From contig DJYC01000019.1 in assembly GCA_002448445.1 (NCBI GenBank), forward strand, positions 1 through 22,171: a stretch of 22,171 nucleotides of DNA, in the 5' to 3' direction. Under the pieces are notes generated by a model. That model had not been told where the DNA came from. It saw only the letters and a list, made by a program, of their open reading frames with translations, and searched no databases. The translations under genes and the position numbers were made by a program. Every line of letters starts with the position of its first letter. The stretch's first letter is position 1. Below are positions 1 to 8,162 of this stretch, one piece after another. This stretch comes from Treponema sp. UBA6988. GTDB lineage: Bacteria; Spirochaetota; Spirochaetia; Treponematales; Treponemataceae.

Positions 1-148
1 CAGCGGTTTTTGCCCCGAAAAAAGGCTTCCGCGCTATCCCTTCGGGCACGCCGAACGCACTTGCTACGACGTGTGTGCAGAATTTTTTTCGGTTCAAAAA
101 TCGCTTCCGCCAATTTTTCTGCTACACTACGGAAACACGAAATTGGAC

Positions 149-2131
149 CTATTCATTCTTTATAATCCTAAGGATGTCTTTCCAGAAGCGTTCAGCCTTT
201 GCCGCACCTATTCCGTAGCAGTCCATGAGCTGGGGCAGAGAGGAGGGCTTTCTGCTTGCAATGTCGTAAAGTGTCTTGTCCCCAAAGATAACGTAGGGTG
301 GCACATTTATCTCATCGGCAGTTTTCCTTCTCCAAGAGCGCAGGTCGTTTGCAATGCGAAGGGCTTCGTCATCGTCTGCAATGTCATCGGCAGTTTTGTA
401 TGCTTTCTTTGGGAATGCCATTGCAGGAAGAGCCTTTTTGCCGCCGGTAAATTCAACTGGAAGAAAGACAGGCTTTCTGTTTTTTAAGGCATCAAGACCC
501 ATTTCCGTTAGCGCAAGGGTTCCGTAGTCGCCGCATTTTTCTATGTAACCAGAAGCTATAAGGCAGGAATTCAGCTCAAGCCAGTCCTGCTTGCTAAGCT
601 CACGCCCAATTCCCCAGGTAGAAAGCTGGTCGTCTCCGTTATCCACAATGCGCTTGTTCTTGGAACCAAGAAGAACATCGATTATGTATTGAGCACCAAA
701 CCTTTGCCTTGTGCGCAGTATGCAGGAAAGATATTTCTGGAAGGGAATTGTAACATCCGTATTTTTTATTCCCCCGCGAAGACATATATCGCAGCAGCAG
801 TCTTTTTCGCCCTGGGTGTAGGGTTCGCCAAAATAAGAAAGCAGCTGTTGCCTTCTGCATGTCTTTGCCTCCGCATAAGAAACCATTCCCTGAAGAAGCT
901 TCTCTGCCTTTTGCGGATCGGCACTGTCTTCAAAAAAGTAGCGAAGCTTGTGAAGGTCGCCGTAGCTGTACAAAAGGAGGGCTGTTGCAGGAAGACCGTC
1001 ACGTCCTGCGCGTCCAATTTCCTGGTAATACTGCTCAATGGACTTTGGCATGTCATAGTGCAGGACAAAGCGCACGTTGGGCTTGTTTATCCCCATTCCA
1101 AAGGCAAGGGTTGCAACCATCACATCCACCTTGTCCTGAATAAAAAGCTTCTGGTGCTGGCTTCTCTCTTCGTCGCTAAGGCCTGCATGGTAGTTGAGCA
1201 CGCTTATCTTTTTTTGCTCAAGCTTTTCCGTAAGCTCGTCCACCTGTCTGCGGCTAAAGCAATAGATTATTCCGCTTTCCCCCTTATGCTCAAGAAGGAA
1301 TCCCTGAACCTGTTCAAAAGGATTGTTCTTTTTGCGCACTTCCAAAAAAAGGTTGGGGCGGTTAAAACTTGCCACAAGGACTGCCGGGTTTTCAAGGCGC
1401 AGATGGCTTATTATGTCACCCTGAACCTGCTTGGTTGCGGTGGCAGTTAATGCAAGGCATACCGCACTCGGGAACTGTTCCCGTATGCAGGCAATCTCCA
1501 TGTAGTCCGGGCGGAAGTCGTGGCCCCATTCGCTAACACAATGAGCCTCGTCTATGGTAAGGCAGGAAAGCTGAACGTTCTCTGAATGAAGTATATCCTG
1601 AATGCGGCTTGTGCTAAGACCTTCCGGCGAAACATAGAGCAGCTTGATTTTTCCCTGCCGGATAAGGTTCATCTTTTGCAGGTATTCGCTCCATTCCAGG
1701 GATGAATTAAGGAATACGGCTGGAATTCCCCAAGCCTCCAGCTGAGAAACCTGATCCTGCATAAGTGCGATGAGAGGGGAAACAACAACCGTAAGCCCCG
1801 GAAGCAACATGGCCGGTATTTGGTAGCAGAGGGACTTTCCTCCGCCGGTTGGCATAACAGCAAGTGTGTCCCTGCCGTCAAGAACATTGGCAATAACCTC
1901 TTTTTGCAGCGGACGGAATGAATCGTAACCAAAAATGGACTTTAACACCTGTTCCGGCGTTTTGTATTCATTGCCGCAAGCAGGAGCCTTTCCGCTGGAT
2001 AGAGAGGGAGTTTCCTGGCAGCAGTCTTCTACAAAAAAATCATCGTCTGCCCCAGTAGAACAAAAAAGCGATGCCTGGGAGGAAATATTCCTGATTTGTG
2101 ACATGATGAAATTATAGTGAAGTTCCGTCAT
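149..2131 (-). CDS. recQ: ATP-dependent DNA helicase RecQ
   Basis: Superfamily 2 3'-5' DNA helicase of recombination and replication-fork repair, acting in the cytoplasm. The 660-residue product has the full RecQ layout: Walker A PTGGGKS (94-100), DEAH box (194-197) followed by CVSEWGHDFRPDY, motif VI QEIGRAGRDG (370-379), zinc-binding cysteines of the RQC region (C425, C445-447, C450), and an HRDC domain at the end (about 588-658). The first 57 residues before TPEQVLKSIFGYDSFRPLQ are an extra, poorly conserved extension with several cysteines. The start at 2131 has a weak GGGG upstream. An alternative Met10 (first base 2104) lies 7 nt behind a TATAAT and could be leaderless. It is monocistronic and divergent from the tRNA gene. 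Family assignment is firm; the start is not. Confidence 0.97.
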   Translation of the reverse strand: MTELHYNFIMSQIRNISSQASLFCSTGADDDFFVEDCCQETPSLSSGKAPACGNEYKTPEQVLKSIFGYDSFRPLQKEVIANVLDGRDTLAVMPTGGGKSLCYQIPAMLLPGLTVVVSPLIALMQDQVSQLEAWGIPAVFLNSSLEWSEYLQKMNLIRQGKIKLLYVSPEGLSTSRIQDILHSENVQLSCLTIDEAHCVSEWGHDFRPDYMEIACIREQFPSAVCLALTATATKQVQGDIISHLRLENPAVLVASFNRPNLFLEVRKKNNPFEQVQGFLLEHKGESGIIYCFSRRQVDELTEKLEQKKISVLNYHAGLSDEERSQHQKLFIQDKVDVMVATLAFGMGINKPNVRFVLHYDMPKSIEQYYQEIGRAGRDGLPATALLLYSYGDLHKLRYFFEDSADPQKAEKLLQGMVSYAEAKTCRRQQLLSYFGEPYTQGEKDCCCDICLRGGIKNTDVTIPFQKYLSCILRTRQRFGAQYIIDVLLGSKNKRIVDNGDDQLSTWGIGRELSKQDWLELNSCLIASGYIEKCGDYGTLALTEMGLDALKNRKPVFLPVEFTGGKKALPAMAFPKKAYKTADDIADDDEALRIANDLRSWRRKTADEINVPPYVIFGDKTLYDIASRKPSSLPQLMDCYGIGAAKAERFWKDILRIIKNE

Positions 2132-2177
2132 TTATTAAACCCCAAGCGACCGGCCCCCTTCTGCCCGGGGGACCCCC

Positions 2178-2206
2178 TTGAACAAAGTTTTCCATTCTGC
2201 TATAGT
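2178..2206 (+). promoter_or_regulatory. sigma-70 promoter of tRNA-Leu
   Basis: TTGAAC (2178-2183), a 17-base spacer and TATAGT (2201-2206). The predicted transcription start falls about 4-6 bases before the mature tRNA 5' end at 2217, as expected for a stand-alone tRNA gene. Confidence 0.8.
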
Positions 2207-2216
2207 ATTATTACTT

Positions 2217-2299
2217 GCCGGCTTGGTGGAATGGTAGACACGAAAGACTCAAAATCTTTTGCGCGCGAGCGTGTCTGAGTTCAAGTCTCAGAGCCGGTA
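2217..2299 (+). tRNA. tRNA-Leu (anticodon CAA)
   Basis: A class II tRNA of 83 nt. The acceptor stem GCCGGCT pairs with AGCCGGT (the first pair is G-U). The anticodon stem is AAAGA/TCTTT with loop CTCAAAA, giving anticodon CAA, which reads UUG. A long variable arm and a TTCAAGT T-loop closed by CTGAG/CTCAG follow. The discriminator is A2299, and the terminal CCA is not encoded. It is flanked by its own promoter and terminator and so is transcribed alone. Confidence 0.96.
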
Positions 2300-2304
2300 G
2301 TTCC

Positions 2305-2333
2305 AACCGGTGCCTTTGCATCGGTTTTTTTTT
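2305..2333 (+). terminator. Rho-independent terminator after tRNA-Leu
   Basis: AACCGGTGC (2305-2313) pairs with GCATCGGTT (2318-2326) through one G-U pair, with loop CTTT, and runs into a tract of T that ends at 2333. It lies 14 nt before the 3' end of the convergent comM-like gene. Confidence 0.88.
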
Positions 2334-2347
2334 GCCTTGCACTTTCC

Positions 2348-3964
2348 CTACATAAGGACTCCGCCCTCACACCTGCGGTAAACGACCGCTTCCTGCATGG
2401 AAATACCGTCTATTTCTGACTTGCCGCTTATGTCTGCAATGGTACGGGAGAGTTTCATGCAGCTGCTTACGGCCCTGGGCGAAAAGTCGTAGCGTGAGGA
2501 AGATGCCTCCAGTATTTCTTTTGCCTGAGGAGACAGACTGCAAAAATGTGTGATTTCCTCTGGCGAAAGTTTTGAGTTCTTTTTTCCCTGCCTTTCCCGC
2601 TGTATCCTAACCGCATTCGCAATTCCCTCCCTAAGTTCACAAAGAGTAAGCCCCTTTTGCCCACCGCCACGGATTTTTGAGCCGCTTACCTGAACACGGA
2701 TGTCTATTCTGTCCAAAAGAGGGCCGGAAAACTTTTTCCAGTACTGTTCGACCGAGCGCGCAGAGCAGAGGCATATCTTGTCCTTGGAACCGTAGAAGCC
2801 GCAGGGACACGGATTTGCGGCAAGAAGAAGCTGGAAGTCGGCAGGAAATGTCGTGGAACGCCCGGCCCTGCAAAGTGTAATCGCCCCGCTTTCCAGTGGA
2901 ACACGCAGCATCTGCAGCACACTGGAACGGAATTCCGCAGCCTCATCTAGAAAGAGTGCCCCGTTATGTGCAAGGGTTATTTCGCCGGGAGAGCATCTGG
3001 GCCCGCCGCCGCATATACCCTCTATGCTGGCAGTCTGGTGGGGCATGCGAAAAGGCGGAATCCTTACGACAGGATTTTCCGGCTGCAAAAGCCCTGCTAT
3101 TGAATAAATACGGGTAACGCTCTGGGCCTCCTCCATCGTGAGCAAGGGCATCAGTGAAGGAAAGCGCTGCAGGGACAAAGTTTTTCCGCAGCCAGGTGGC
3201 CCAAAGGCAAGAACGTTGTGTCCCCCCGCAGCCGCAACCTGAAGGGCCCTTGTCAAAGCTTCCTGCCCCTTTGCTGCCGTTATGTCCATTTCCTCCCCGG
3301 CGTATGCAAACCAGATTCCTCCAACGTTAACGACACCACGAGGCAAAAGACCATCCTTGTTTTCTTCCGCCCCGCCTGACTTTGCCGTAAAAGCATCTTT
3401 CTTGGAAAGGGCGTAAAATGCCTCGGTAAGATTCCTTGCGCCAAAGACCCTGCTGCCACTCACTTCCCTTGCCTCCTTTGCATTTGCTTCCGGAACAATG
3501 CAAAGCTGAACCCCGCCTGCCACAGCAGTAGAAACCGCTGCATGAATCCCGCGCACAGGCCTAACCGCACCGTTAAGCTCAAGCTCGCCCATTACAAGAA
3601 TGCTGTCCCCTGCCCTCTGGATTGGCGGAACTTGGGGAAGAGCCACGCAATCAGAATCATCACCGCAAGCTTTTTCCCTGTGGTCAAGCTCTTCCTTTGC
3701 ATTCAGCACCGCAAGCGCAACCGCAAGGTCAAACCCTGCTCCCTCCTTCTTTAGGTCAGCGGGTGAAAGACTAATCAGCACGCGCTCAGGCGGAAAGTCA
3801 AAGCCGCTGTTCCTTATGGCACTTCTCATGCGCTCACGGGACTCCTTTACGGCACCGTCCGCAAGCCCAACCATATCAACTGCAGGAATTCCCCTGCGAA
3901 GGTCAACTTCCACGCTCACAAGCGAGCCTTCATAGCCAAATGGCGAAAAACTTAAAATGTTCAT
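2348..3964 (-). CDS. comM: ComM/YifB family AAA+ ATPase (Mg chelatase-like)
   Basis: The family is known in Vibrio as ComM, a hexameric helicase that promotes branch migration during integration of transformed DNA; spirochaetes carry it as a conserved gene. The 538 residues show the N-terminal ChlI-like fold (MNILSFSPFGYEGSLVSVEVD, with the central LISLSPADLKKEGAGFDLA block), Walker A GPPGCGKT (255-262), Walker B FLDE (D340, E341) and the cysteine signature ANPCPCGFYGS...CLC. About 30 residues at 88-118, containing two cysteines, look like an insertion between conserved blocks. ATG start; GGGAG precedes it by 8 nt. A type II intergenic element (4030-4078) points towards it. Natural competence cannot be inferred from this gene alone. 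Confidence 0.93.
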   Translation of the reverse strand: MNILSFSPFGYEGSLVSVEVDLRRGIPAVDMVGLADGAVKESRERMRSAIRNSGFDFPPERVLISLSPADLKKEGAGFDLAVALAVLNAKEELDHREKACGDDSDCVALPQVPPIQRAGDSILVMGELELNGAVRPVRGIHAAVSTAVAGGVQLCIVPEANAKEAREVSGSRVFGARNLTEAFYALSKKDAFTAKSGGAEENKDGLLPRGVVNVGGIWFAYAGEEMDITAAKGQEALTRALQVAAAGGHNVLAFGPPGCGKTLSLQRFPSLMPLLTMEEAQSVTRIYSIAGLLQPENPVVRIPPFRMPHQTASIEGICGGGPRCSPGEITLAHNGALFLDEAAEFRSSVLQMLRVPLESGAITLCRAGRSTTFPADFQLLLAANPCPCGFYGSKDKICLCSARSVEQYWKKFSGPLLDRIDIRVQVSGSKIRGGGQKGLTLCELREGIANAVRIQRERQGKKNSKLSPEEITHFCSLSPQAKEILEASSSRYDFSPRAVSSCMKLSRTIADISGKSEIDGISMQEAVVYRRCEGGVLM

Positions 3965-4029
3965 CTTTGCTCCCTTACATATATATGTGCTTTAAAAATC
4001 TAGAATGGGACACATTTGCGAATTTTTTT

Positions 4030-4235
4030 TTGGACGATACCTGCACCGCTCTACCATTCATTCTTTGGCTAACTCGACACTTGCCATTTTTTACCATGCA
4101 AAACAAGGAGCGCCATGGAGGGCGCGTCATTTCGTTGCAGTAGAGATGCGGTAAGTTTTCGTAGAAAACTTACGGGAACAAAATACCACGGAGGGGATTT
4201 TGTTCCCCGGGGGCCCCTCCATGGCGGCGTAGGAT
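4030..4235 (-). repeat. Intergenic hairpin element, copy A (type II end)
   Basis: Fills most of the 353-nt gap between comM and the lysozyme gene. It contains three hairpins. The first is GCGCC-ATGGAG-GGCGC at 4110-4125. The second is a perfect 10-bp stem GTAAGTTTTC/GAAAACTTAC at 4151-4173. The third is a 14-position stem with one mismatch, built on GGGAACAAAAT/ATTTTGTTCCC (4174-4207), with hexaloop ACGGAG (4088-4093 plus 100, that is 4188-4193). On the minus strand it ends in the type II module (4078 down to 4030; GTCGA, TTAGCCAA, AATGGTAGAGCGG, CGTCCAA), directed at comM. The same hairpin order and loop are seen in copies E and F with different stem sequences. Confidence 0.75.
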
Positions 4236-4253
4236 GATTGGAATAAATCAGTC

Positions 4254-4283
4254 TTGAAACAAGATTAAACTTCATGCTAAAAT
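4254..4283 (+). promoter_or_regulatory. sigma-70 promoter of the lysozyme operon
   Basis: TTGAAA (4254-4259), an 18-base spacer and TAAAAT (4278-4283) preceded by TGC, an extended -10. A GGAG ribosome binding site follows just before the ATG at 4318. It lies just outside repeat copy A. Confidence 0.7.
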
Positions 4284-4317
4284 TGCAAGGAGTCAGTTCA
4301 AAAAATCTGGAGAAAAA

Positions 4318-5193
4318 ATGAAAAATACTTTCCTTTACGCAGCAACGGCAGGCCTTATCCTTGCAGCCGCACTAACATCCTGCGCAAGTGCACCAAAAGA
4401 AAAACCGACAATCCCATTTGAATTCATAGACGCAAACAAAAACCACCATTCCGCAAATCTGGACGACACGGTTAGCAAGCACAGCTACAAAAACGAATGC
4501 TTTGTGCGCGAAGGTGAAAAGCTCTTTTACAGGGGCGACGACCGCTACACTTCACGTCTTGGCGTGGACATATCCCACCACGACGGCCCGGTTGACTGGA
4601 AAAAGATGAAGGCCTGGGGAATCGAATTCGTAATTCTCCGCACTGGCTACAGGGGTTACCAGACAGGCTACCTCATTCAGGACAAAATGTTTGAGCAGAA
4701 CATAAAGGAAGCTATAGAAGCTGGCCTGGACATAGGAGTTTATTTTTTCTCACAGGCAATTACGGAAGAAGAGGCGGAAGAAGAAGCACAGATGGTCTTG
4801 CGCTTAATTGAACCCTACAAAGAGCACATCACCCTGCCGGTTGTATTTGACCCGGAAAGCATTCTCAAGGATAATGCCCGCACGGACGGTGTTCCAGGTG
4901 AAGTATTTACGGCAACAACCCTTGTTTTTTGCGAGGCGGTAAAAAAGGCCGGCTACAAGCCCATGGTTTATGCCAACATGATTTGGGAAGCATTCTTCTT
5001 TGACATGAAAAAACTGGAAGCCTACGACTTCTGGTATGCAGACTACGAAAAATATCCGCAGACACCATACAACTTTACCCTTTGGCAATACACGGACACT
5101 GCAGAAAGCGTAGACGGAATAAGGCTGGACAAAAAAATCACAAAGCCTGTTGACCTTAACATATTGATAGTAAAGGTGGAGGAAAATGAATAA
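4318..5193 (+). CDS. GH25 family lysozyme, predicted lipoprotein
   Basis: Predicted muramidase that cleaves peptidoglycan. The signal peptide ends in a lipobox (LTSC, Cys22), so the protein should be lipid-anchored in the envelope. The GH25 barrel starts at RLGVDISHHDGPVDW (80-94). The acidic pair is D178/E180 in the stretch VVFDPES, matching the D-x-E of the family, and the end has LWQYTD (255-260) and VDLN (278-281). About 55 residues between lipobox and barrel are a polar linker. A GGAG site precedes the ATG. The stop overlaps the start of the next gene by 8 nt, so the two are translated as one operon. The target could be the cell's own wall (remodelling, flagellar insertion) or that of competitors; the sequence does not decide. 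Confidence 0.92.
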   Translation: MKNTFLYAATAGLILAAALTSCASAPKEKPTIPFEFIDANKNHHSANLDDTVSKHSYKNECFVREGEKLFYRGDDRYTSRLGVDISHHDGPVDWKKMKAWGIEFVILRTGYRGYQTGYLIQDKMFEQNIKEAIEAGLDIGVYFFSQAITEEEAEEEAQMVLRLIEPYKEHITLPVVFDPESILKDNARTDGVPGEVFTATTLVFCEAVKKAGYKPMVYANMIWEAFFFDMKKLEAYDFWYADYEKYPQTPYNFTLWQYTDTAESVDGIRLDKKITKPVDLNILIVKVEENE

Positions 5194-6571
5194 AGCAAAA
5201 AGAAATCTGTCTTTTATTTTTGTAGCCCTGATTGCAACCGCGTTCATTGTCCTGCAATTTTTTACAGGATGTTCCTCTTCACAGCAGGAAGAAAGGGGCG
5301 GCGGAAAAACATACGCAGTCTGGTTCTCCTACCTTGAATACGAAGAGCTTTGTTCCGGCATGAGCAAAAAAGAATTTACGGAATTTGCAAAAGAGTGTGC
5401 CGCAAACCTTAGCAAAGCAGGCTTCAACACAATATACATACAGGCTGTTGCGTTTACGGATGCGCTCTACAATTCGTCTGTTTACCCGGTGTCTTCCCAT
5501 ATTCCCGGCGGAATTGAATCTGCCAAAGTTACGGAAAAAAAGTCAAATGACAGCGGAATACACACAGGCGTTGGCATTGGAATTGGATTTGGAAAGGGCG
5601 GCTGGACAAGAACTGGAGTAGAAGTTAGCATTGGCATGGAAGGCAGAGCCGGAAACTACCCGGAAGAAGAAGAAAGCAAGTGGCCCAAGCCAAGCTACGA
5701 CCCGCTAAAAATCATGGTAACCCAGATGAAGAAAAAAAACATCCGCACAGAAGCATGGATTAATCCAATGCGGTCTATAAAAGAAGAGGAACTTGAATCC
5801 TTGCCGGATGACTTTATAGTAAAAACATGGGCAAAGCAAAAGAAAGGCAGGGCATTCTTGCACCAGGGACGCTGGTACCTTAACCCCTATTACCCCGAAG
5901 TGCTTCGACTAATCACAAAATGCGTAGGCGAGCTTGTTCAGAATTACGAAATAGACGGAATCCACATAGACGACTATTTTTACCCATCTTCCCTTCCGGA
6001 AGAAATTGATGCTGAGGAATTTGAAAAGGAAAAGCAAAAGCATCCAAAGCTTACCCTAAAACAGTTCCGCACGGTAAACGTAGACGCAATGGTAAGGCAA
6101 ATTTATGCAGCGGTAAAAAAGGCAAACCCAGAACTTACATTCGGCATATCCCCTTCCGGAAACATTCAGACCTGTAGGAATGCCATGTTTGCAGACCCGG
6201 CACACTGGGCAAAGCAGGGAAGCGTTGACTATCTTGCACCGCAAATCTACTGGGGCTTTTTGCACCCGGCAAAACCTTTTGTGCCAACCCTTAATGAATG
6301 GAAGCTGATAACCGCCGGCACAAACGTAAAGCTGATTGCAGGACTCGCCGCATACAAGACAGGTTCTGCCCAAAGCACGAACAATGCAGATGCAGATGAA
6401 GAGTGGCAGAAGAGCAGCCGCATCTTGGCAGAGCAAACACTTGCAGCAATAAAAGCAGACTACGAAGGAATTGCCTGCTTCCGCTACGCAAGCCTTTTCT
6501 CCCCTTCCCCAGTGAATTCTTCACATGCAGAAAAAGAACTTGCAGCCCTAGAAGCTATCATGAACAGATAG
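5186..6571 (+). CDS. GHL10/YngK-like glycoside hydrolase lipoprotein
   Basis: Member of the glycosyl-hydrolase-like family (PF02638 type, YngK-like), TIM-barrel proteins thought to act on peptidoglycan-related glycans. A signal peptide ends in FTGC (Cys29). Family blocks are seen in order: KTYAVWFSYLEYEEL (41-55), AGFNTIYIQAVAF, YDPLKIM (171-177), RTEAWINPMR (187-196), WYLNPYYPEVLRLI, and EIDGIHIDDYFYP with the acidic pair of the active-site region. Residues 109-169, between two normally adjacent blocks, form a glycine-rich insertion (GVGIGIGFGKGGW, then GVEVSIGMEG). A GGAGG site lies inside the end of the lysozyme gene, giving tight coupling. It ends 4 nt from the convergent SH3-like gene. 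Confidence 0.88.
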   Translation: MNKAKRNLSFIFVALIATAFIVLQFFTGCSSSQQEERGGGKTYAVWFSYLEYEELCSGMSKKEFTEFAKECAANLSKAGFNTIYIQAVAFTDALYNSSVYPVSSHIPGGIESAKVTEKKSNDSGIHTGVGIGIGFGKGGWTRTGVEVSIGMEGRAGNYPEEEESKWPKPSYDPLKIMVTQMKKKNIRTEAWINPMRSIKEEELESLPDDFIVKTWAKQKKGRAFLHQGRWYLNPYYPEVLRLITKCVGELVQNYEIDGIHIDDYFYPSSLPEEIDAEEFEKEKQKHPKLTLKQFRTVNVDAMVRQIYAAVKKANPELTFGISPSGNIQTCRNAMFADPAHWAKQGSVDYLAPQIYWGFLHPAKPFVPTLNEWKLITAGTNVKLIAGLAAYKTGSAQSTNNADADEEWQKSSRILAEQTLAAIKADYEGIACFRYASLFSPSPVNSSHAEKELAALEAIMNR

Positions 6572-6575
6572 ATTA

Positions 6576-7589
6576 TTAAAAGTCTTCATCAGCTTTTTTC
6601 TGATGCTCCTCCATAATCGGGTCCCAGTAGTCGCGGTATTCCTTTTCGTAATCCGTGCCCTTGGCAGAAACACCGTGCTTAATAAGAGAAGTTATCATCC
6701 TGTTCCTTAGTTCCCAAAGCCCTTGTGTCTCTTGTGAATAATGCAAAAGAGCTTTGCTTACCCCATTGATAATTTCAAGTTTGGAATTATTGTCTGAATA
6801 TGCGCTTTTATAAATCAGGGGCATCTTCACCACGTCCTCATAATACCAATGCCGCCTGTTTTCAAAAGGCTTGTTCAAATATTTTTTACCATTAATATAG
6901 CACTGGGATTCATCAATAGGCTCAATCTCCAGAATTTCCTTTTTGTCCATCTGCTCTACATGACCGTTTGTTGATTCGGGAATATACCAATGCACCTGAA
7001 CCTGGTGGCTGTTCAAGGCTCTCCAACTAGTCTGATTGTCATCGTCATCATAATTCTGGAAGAACCACGACCTGTCAGAATCCAAAAAGTTTTTGGTCTT
7101 TGAATAAGTGTAATGATATTCTGTAAAGAAATTATAATAATATCCTTCCTTGTAGCCTGGCCCCGAATAAGTACTCTCGTCTGGAAGCATCCAGTTGCCG
7201 CACTTTAGGTATTGCTCCAGCTGAGCCGCATTTTTTGGCTTAACAAAATCCGACTGAAGCTTTGACAAATATCCGCCAAAGACCCAGCCGTATTCGGGAT
7301 CGTCACCCTTCCATTCATAGCGGGGAACTAGAATTTCAATCCAGGGAGCCGTTATTCCGTCTATCGTCTCTTCTTTTCCAACTGCAATAACCTTAACCGG
7401 AAGGCGGTGCACAAGTCCGCAAATCCTGTTGGACTTTAATGAAGGCAAATCCCTAACCTTTAAGCCGTCCTCAGAATTTACATACATGGTGTCCAGCACT
7501 TTTCCATTTTCGTAAAAAAGGCTTTTGTCTGCAAAGGCAGCCGCCATTACAAATGTTGTTACAAGCAATGCGGATATAATTTTTTTCAT
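6576..7589 (-). CDS. Secreted protein with N-terminal bacterial SH3-like domain
   Basis: A hydrophobic signal peptide (KKIISALLVTTFVMAAAFA) predicts export to the periplasm. An SH3b-like domain follows, seen in GLKVRDLPSLKSNRICGL (first half) and GWVFGGYLS (end); such domains often bind peptidoglycan or cell-wall peptides. The remaining roughly 200 residues are rich in Trp, Tyr and Asn and I do not recognise them. An in-frame ATG two codons upstream (7595) exists, but AGGAAA sits too close to it and is correctly placed for the ATG at 7589, so I choose 7589. It is probably last in a minus-strand operon with the next two genes. Confidence 0.75.
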   Translation of the reverse strand: MKKIISALLVTTFVMAAAFADKSLFYENGKVLDTMYVNSEDGLKVRDLPSLKSNRICGLVHRLPVKVIAVGKEETIDGITAPWIEILVPRYEWKGDDPEYGWVFGGYLSKLQSDFVKPKNAAQLEQYLKCGNWMLPDESTYSGPGYKEGYYYNFFTEYHYTYSKTKNFLDSDRSWFFQNYDDDDNQTSWRALNSHQVQVHWYIPESTNGHVEQMDKKEILEIEPIDESQCYINGKKYLNKPFENRRHWYYEDVVKMPLIYKSAYSDNNSKLEIINGVSKALLHYSQETQGLWELRNRMITSLIKHGVSAKGTDYEKEYRDYWDPIMEEHQKKADEDF

Positions 7590-7610
7590 ACACATTTCCT
7601 TTCCCTAAAT

Positions 7611-8126
7611 TTAATCCTGCCAGCCAACAAGAGAGGCACTTTCCAAATTACCCTTAAAGTCAGAATAAACCTGAACAAAGTCGCAGCCGCGTATATGCTC
7701 CTCCGTAACAAGTGAATAAACCATATTTGCATCCTTGGCTTTTTCTTCTTGATAATATGAAATGCAATAGACGCGTCCTGTATTCAGGATTACATTTTCG
7801 TACTCACCATCTGCCGCATTCTTGGCCGCAAACGAAATAATATTTTTTTCTGCATCCGGCAAGTTTGAATAAAATTTCTGAAGTAGCCCAAGCATTTTTT
7901 CCACGTCCTTTTTACCGACAGAGCCCGGCGTAAACATTGCAAAAAGAGCAGCCTCTTTTCCGTCCCGCTCAAAAATGTAATTGTAGCCCCAGGTTTCTTC
8001 GCCACTTCCACAGCTTTTAAAAGTTCCCAGCGGAGTCTCTATGGATGCAGGAAGATTTGTGTCCTTTGAACATGCAGCAAGTGCAAAAAGAAAGAAGGCT
8101 ATAAAAAGGTAAGTTTTTATTTTCAT
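7611..8126 (-). CDS. Small predicted lipoprotein, unknown function
   Basis: Starts MKIKTYLFIAFFLFALAACSKD, a signal peptide with lipobox LAAC. The mature part of about 150 residues has no motif I recognise. Eight further codons up to an ATG at 8150 are open, but AGGAAA stands 7 nt before the ATG at 8126 and the signal peptide begins there, so the shorter start is preferred. It lies 21 nt upstream of the SH3-like gene and 36 nt downstream of the nuclease-like gene, all on the minus strand, so co-transcription is likely. Confidence 0.72.
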   Translation of the reverse strand: MKIKTYLFIAFFLFALAACSKDTNLPASIETPLGTFKSCGSGEETWGYNYIFERDGKEAALFAMFTPGSVGKKDVEKMLGLLQKFYSNLPDAEKNIISFAAKNAADGEYENVILNTGRVYCISYYQEEKAKDANMVYSLVTEEHIRGCDFVQVYSDFKGNLESASLVGWQD

Positions 8127-8162
8127 ATTTTTATTTCCTATTTTCACCATTCCATATCACAA

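Noticed and set aside
1..148. Possible further element copy downstream of recQ
   Set aside because: The minus strand reads GGGATAGCGCGGAAGCC near 20-45, which recalls the core's second half, but no other part of the element is present at the window edge.
689..1450. Long open frame of 253 codons opposite recQ
   Set aside because: It is a shadow of recQ; the recQ frame has all helicase motifs.
4110..4340. The regularly spaced hairpins as a CRISPR array or an insertion sequence
   Set aside because: There are no uniform repeats with spacers, no cas genes, no transposase and no terminal inverted repeats with target duplication that I can see.
6586..6604. CATCAG/CTGATG hairpin as a terminator between the convergent genes at 6571/6576
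   Set aside because: It lies inside the coding end of the SH3-like gene, has a 7-nt loop of T, and lacks a proper T tract after the stem on either strand.
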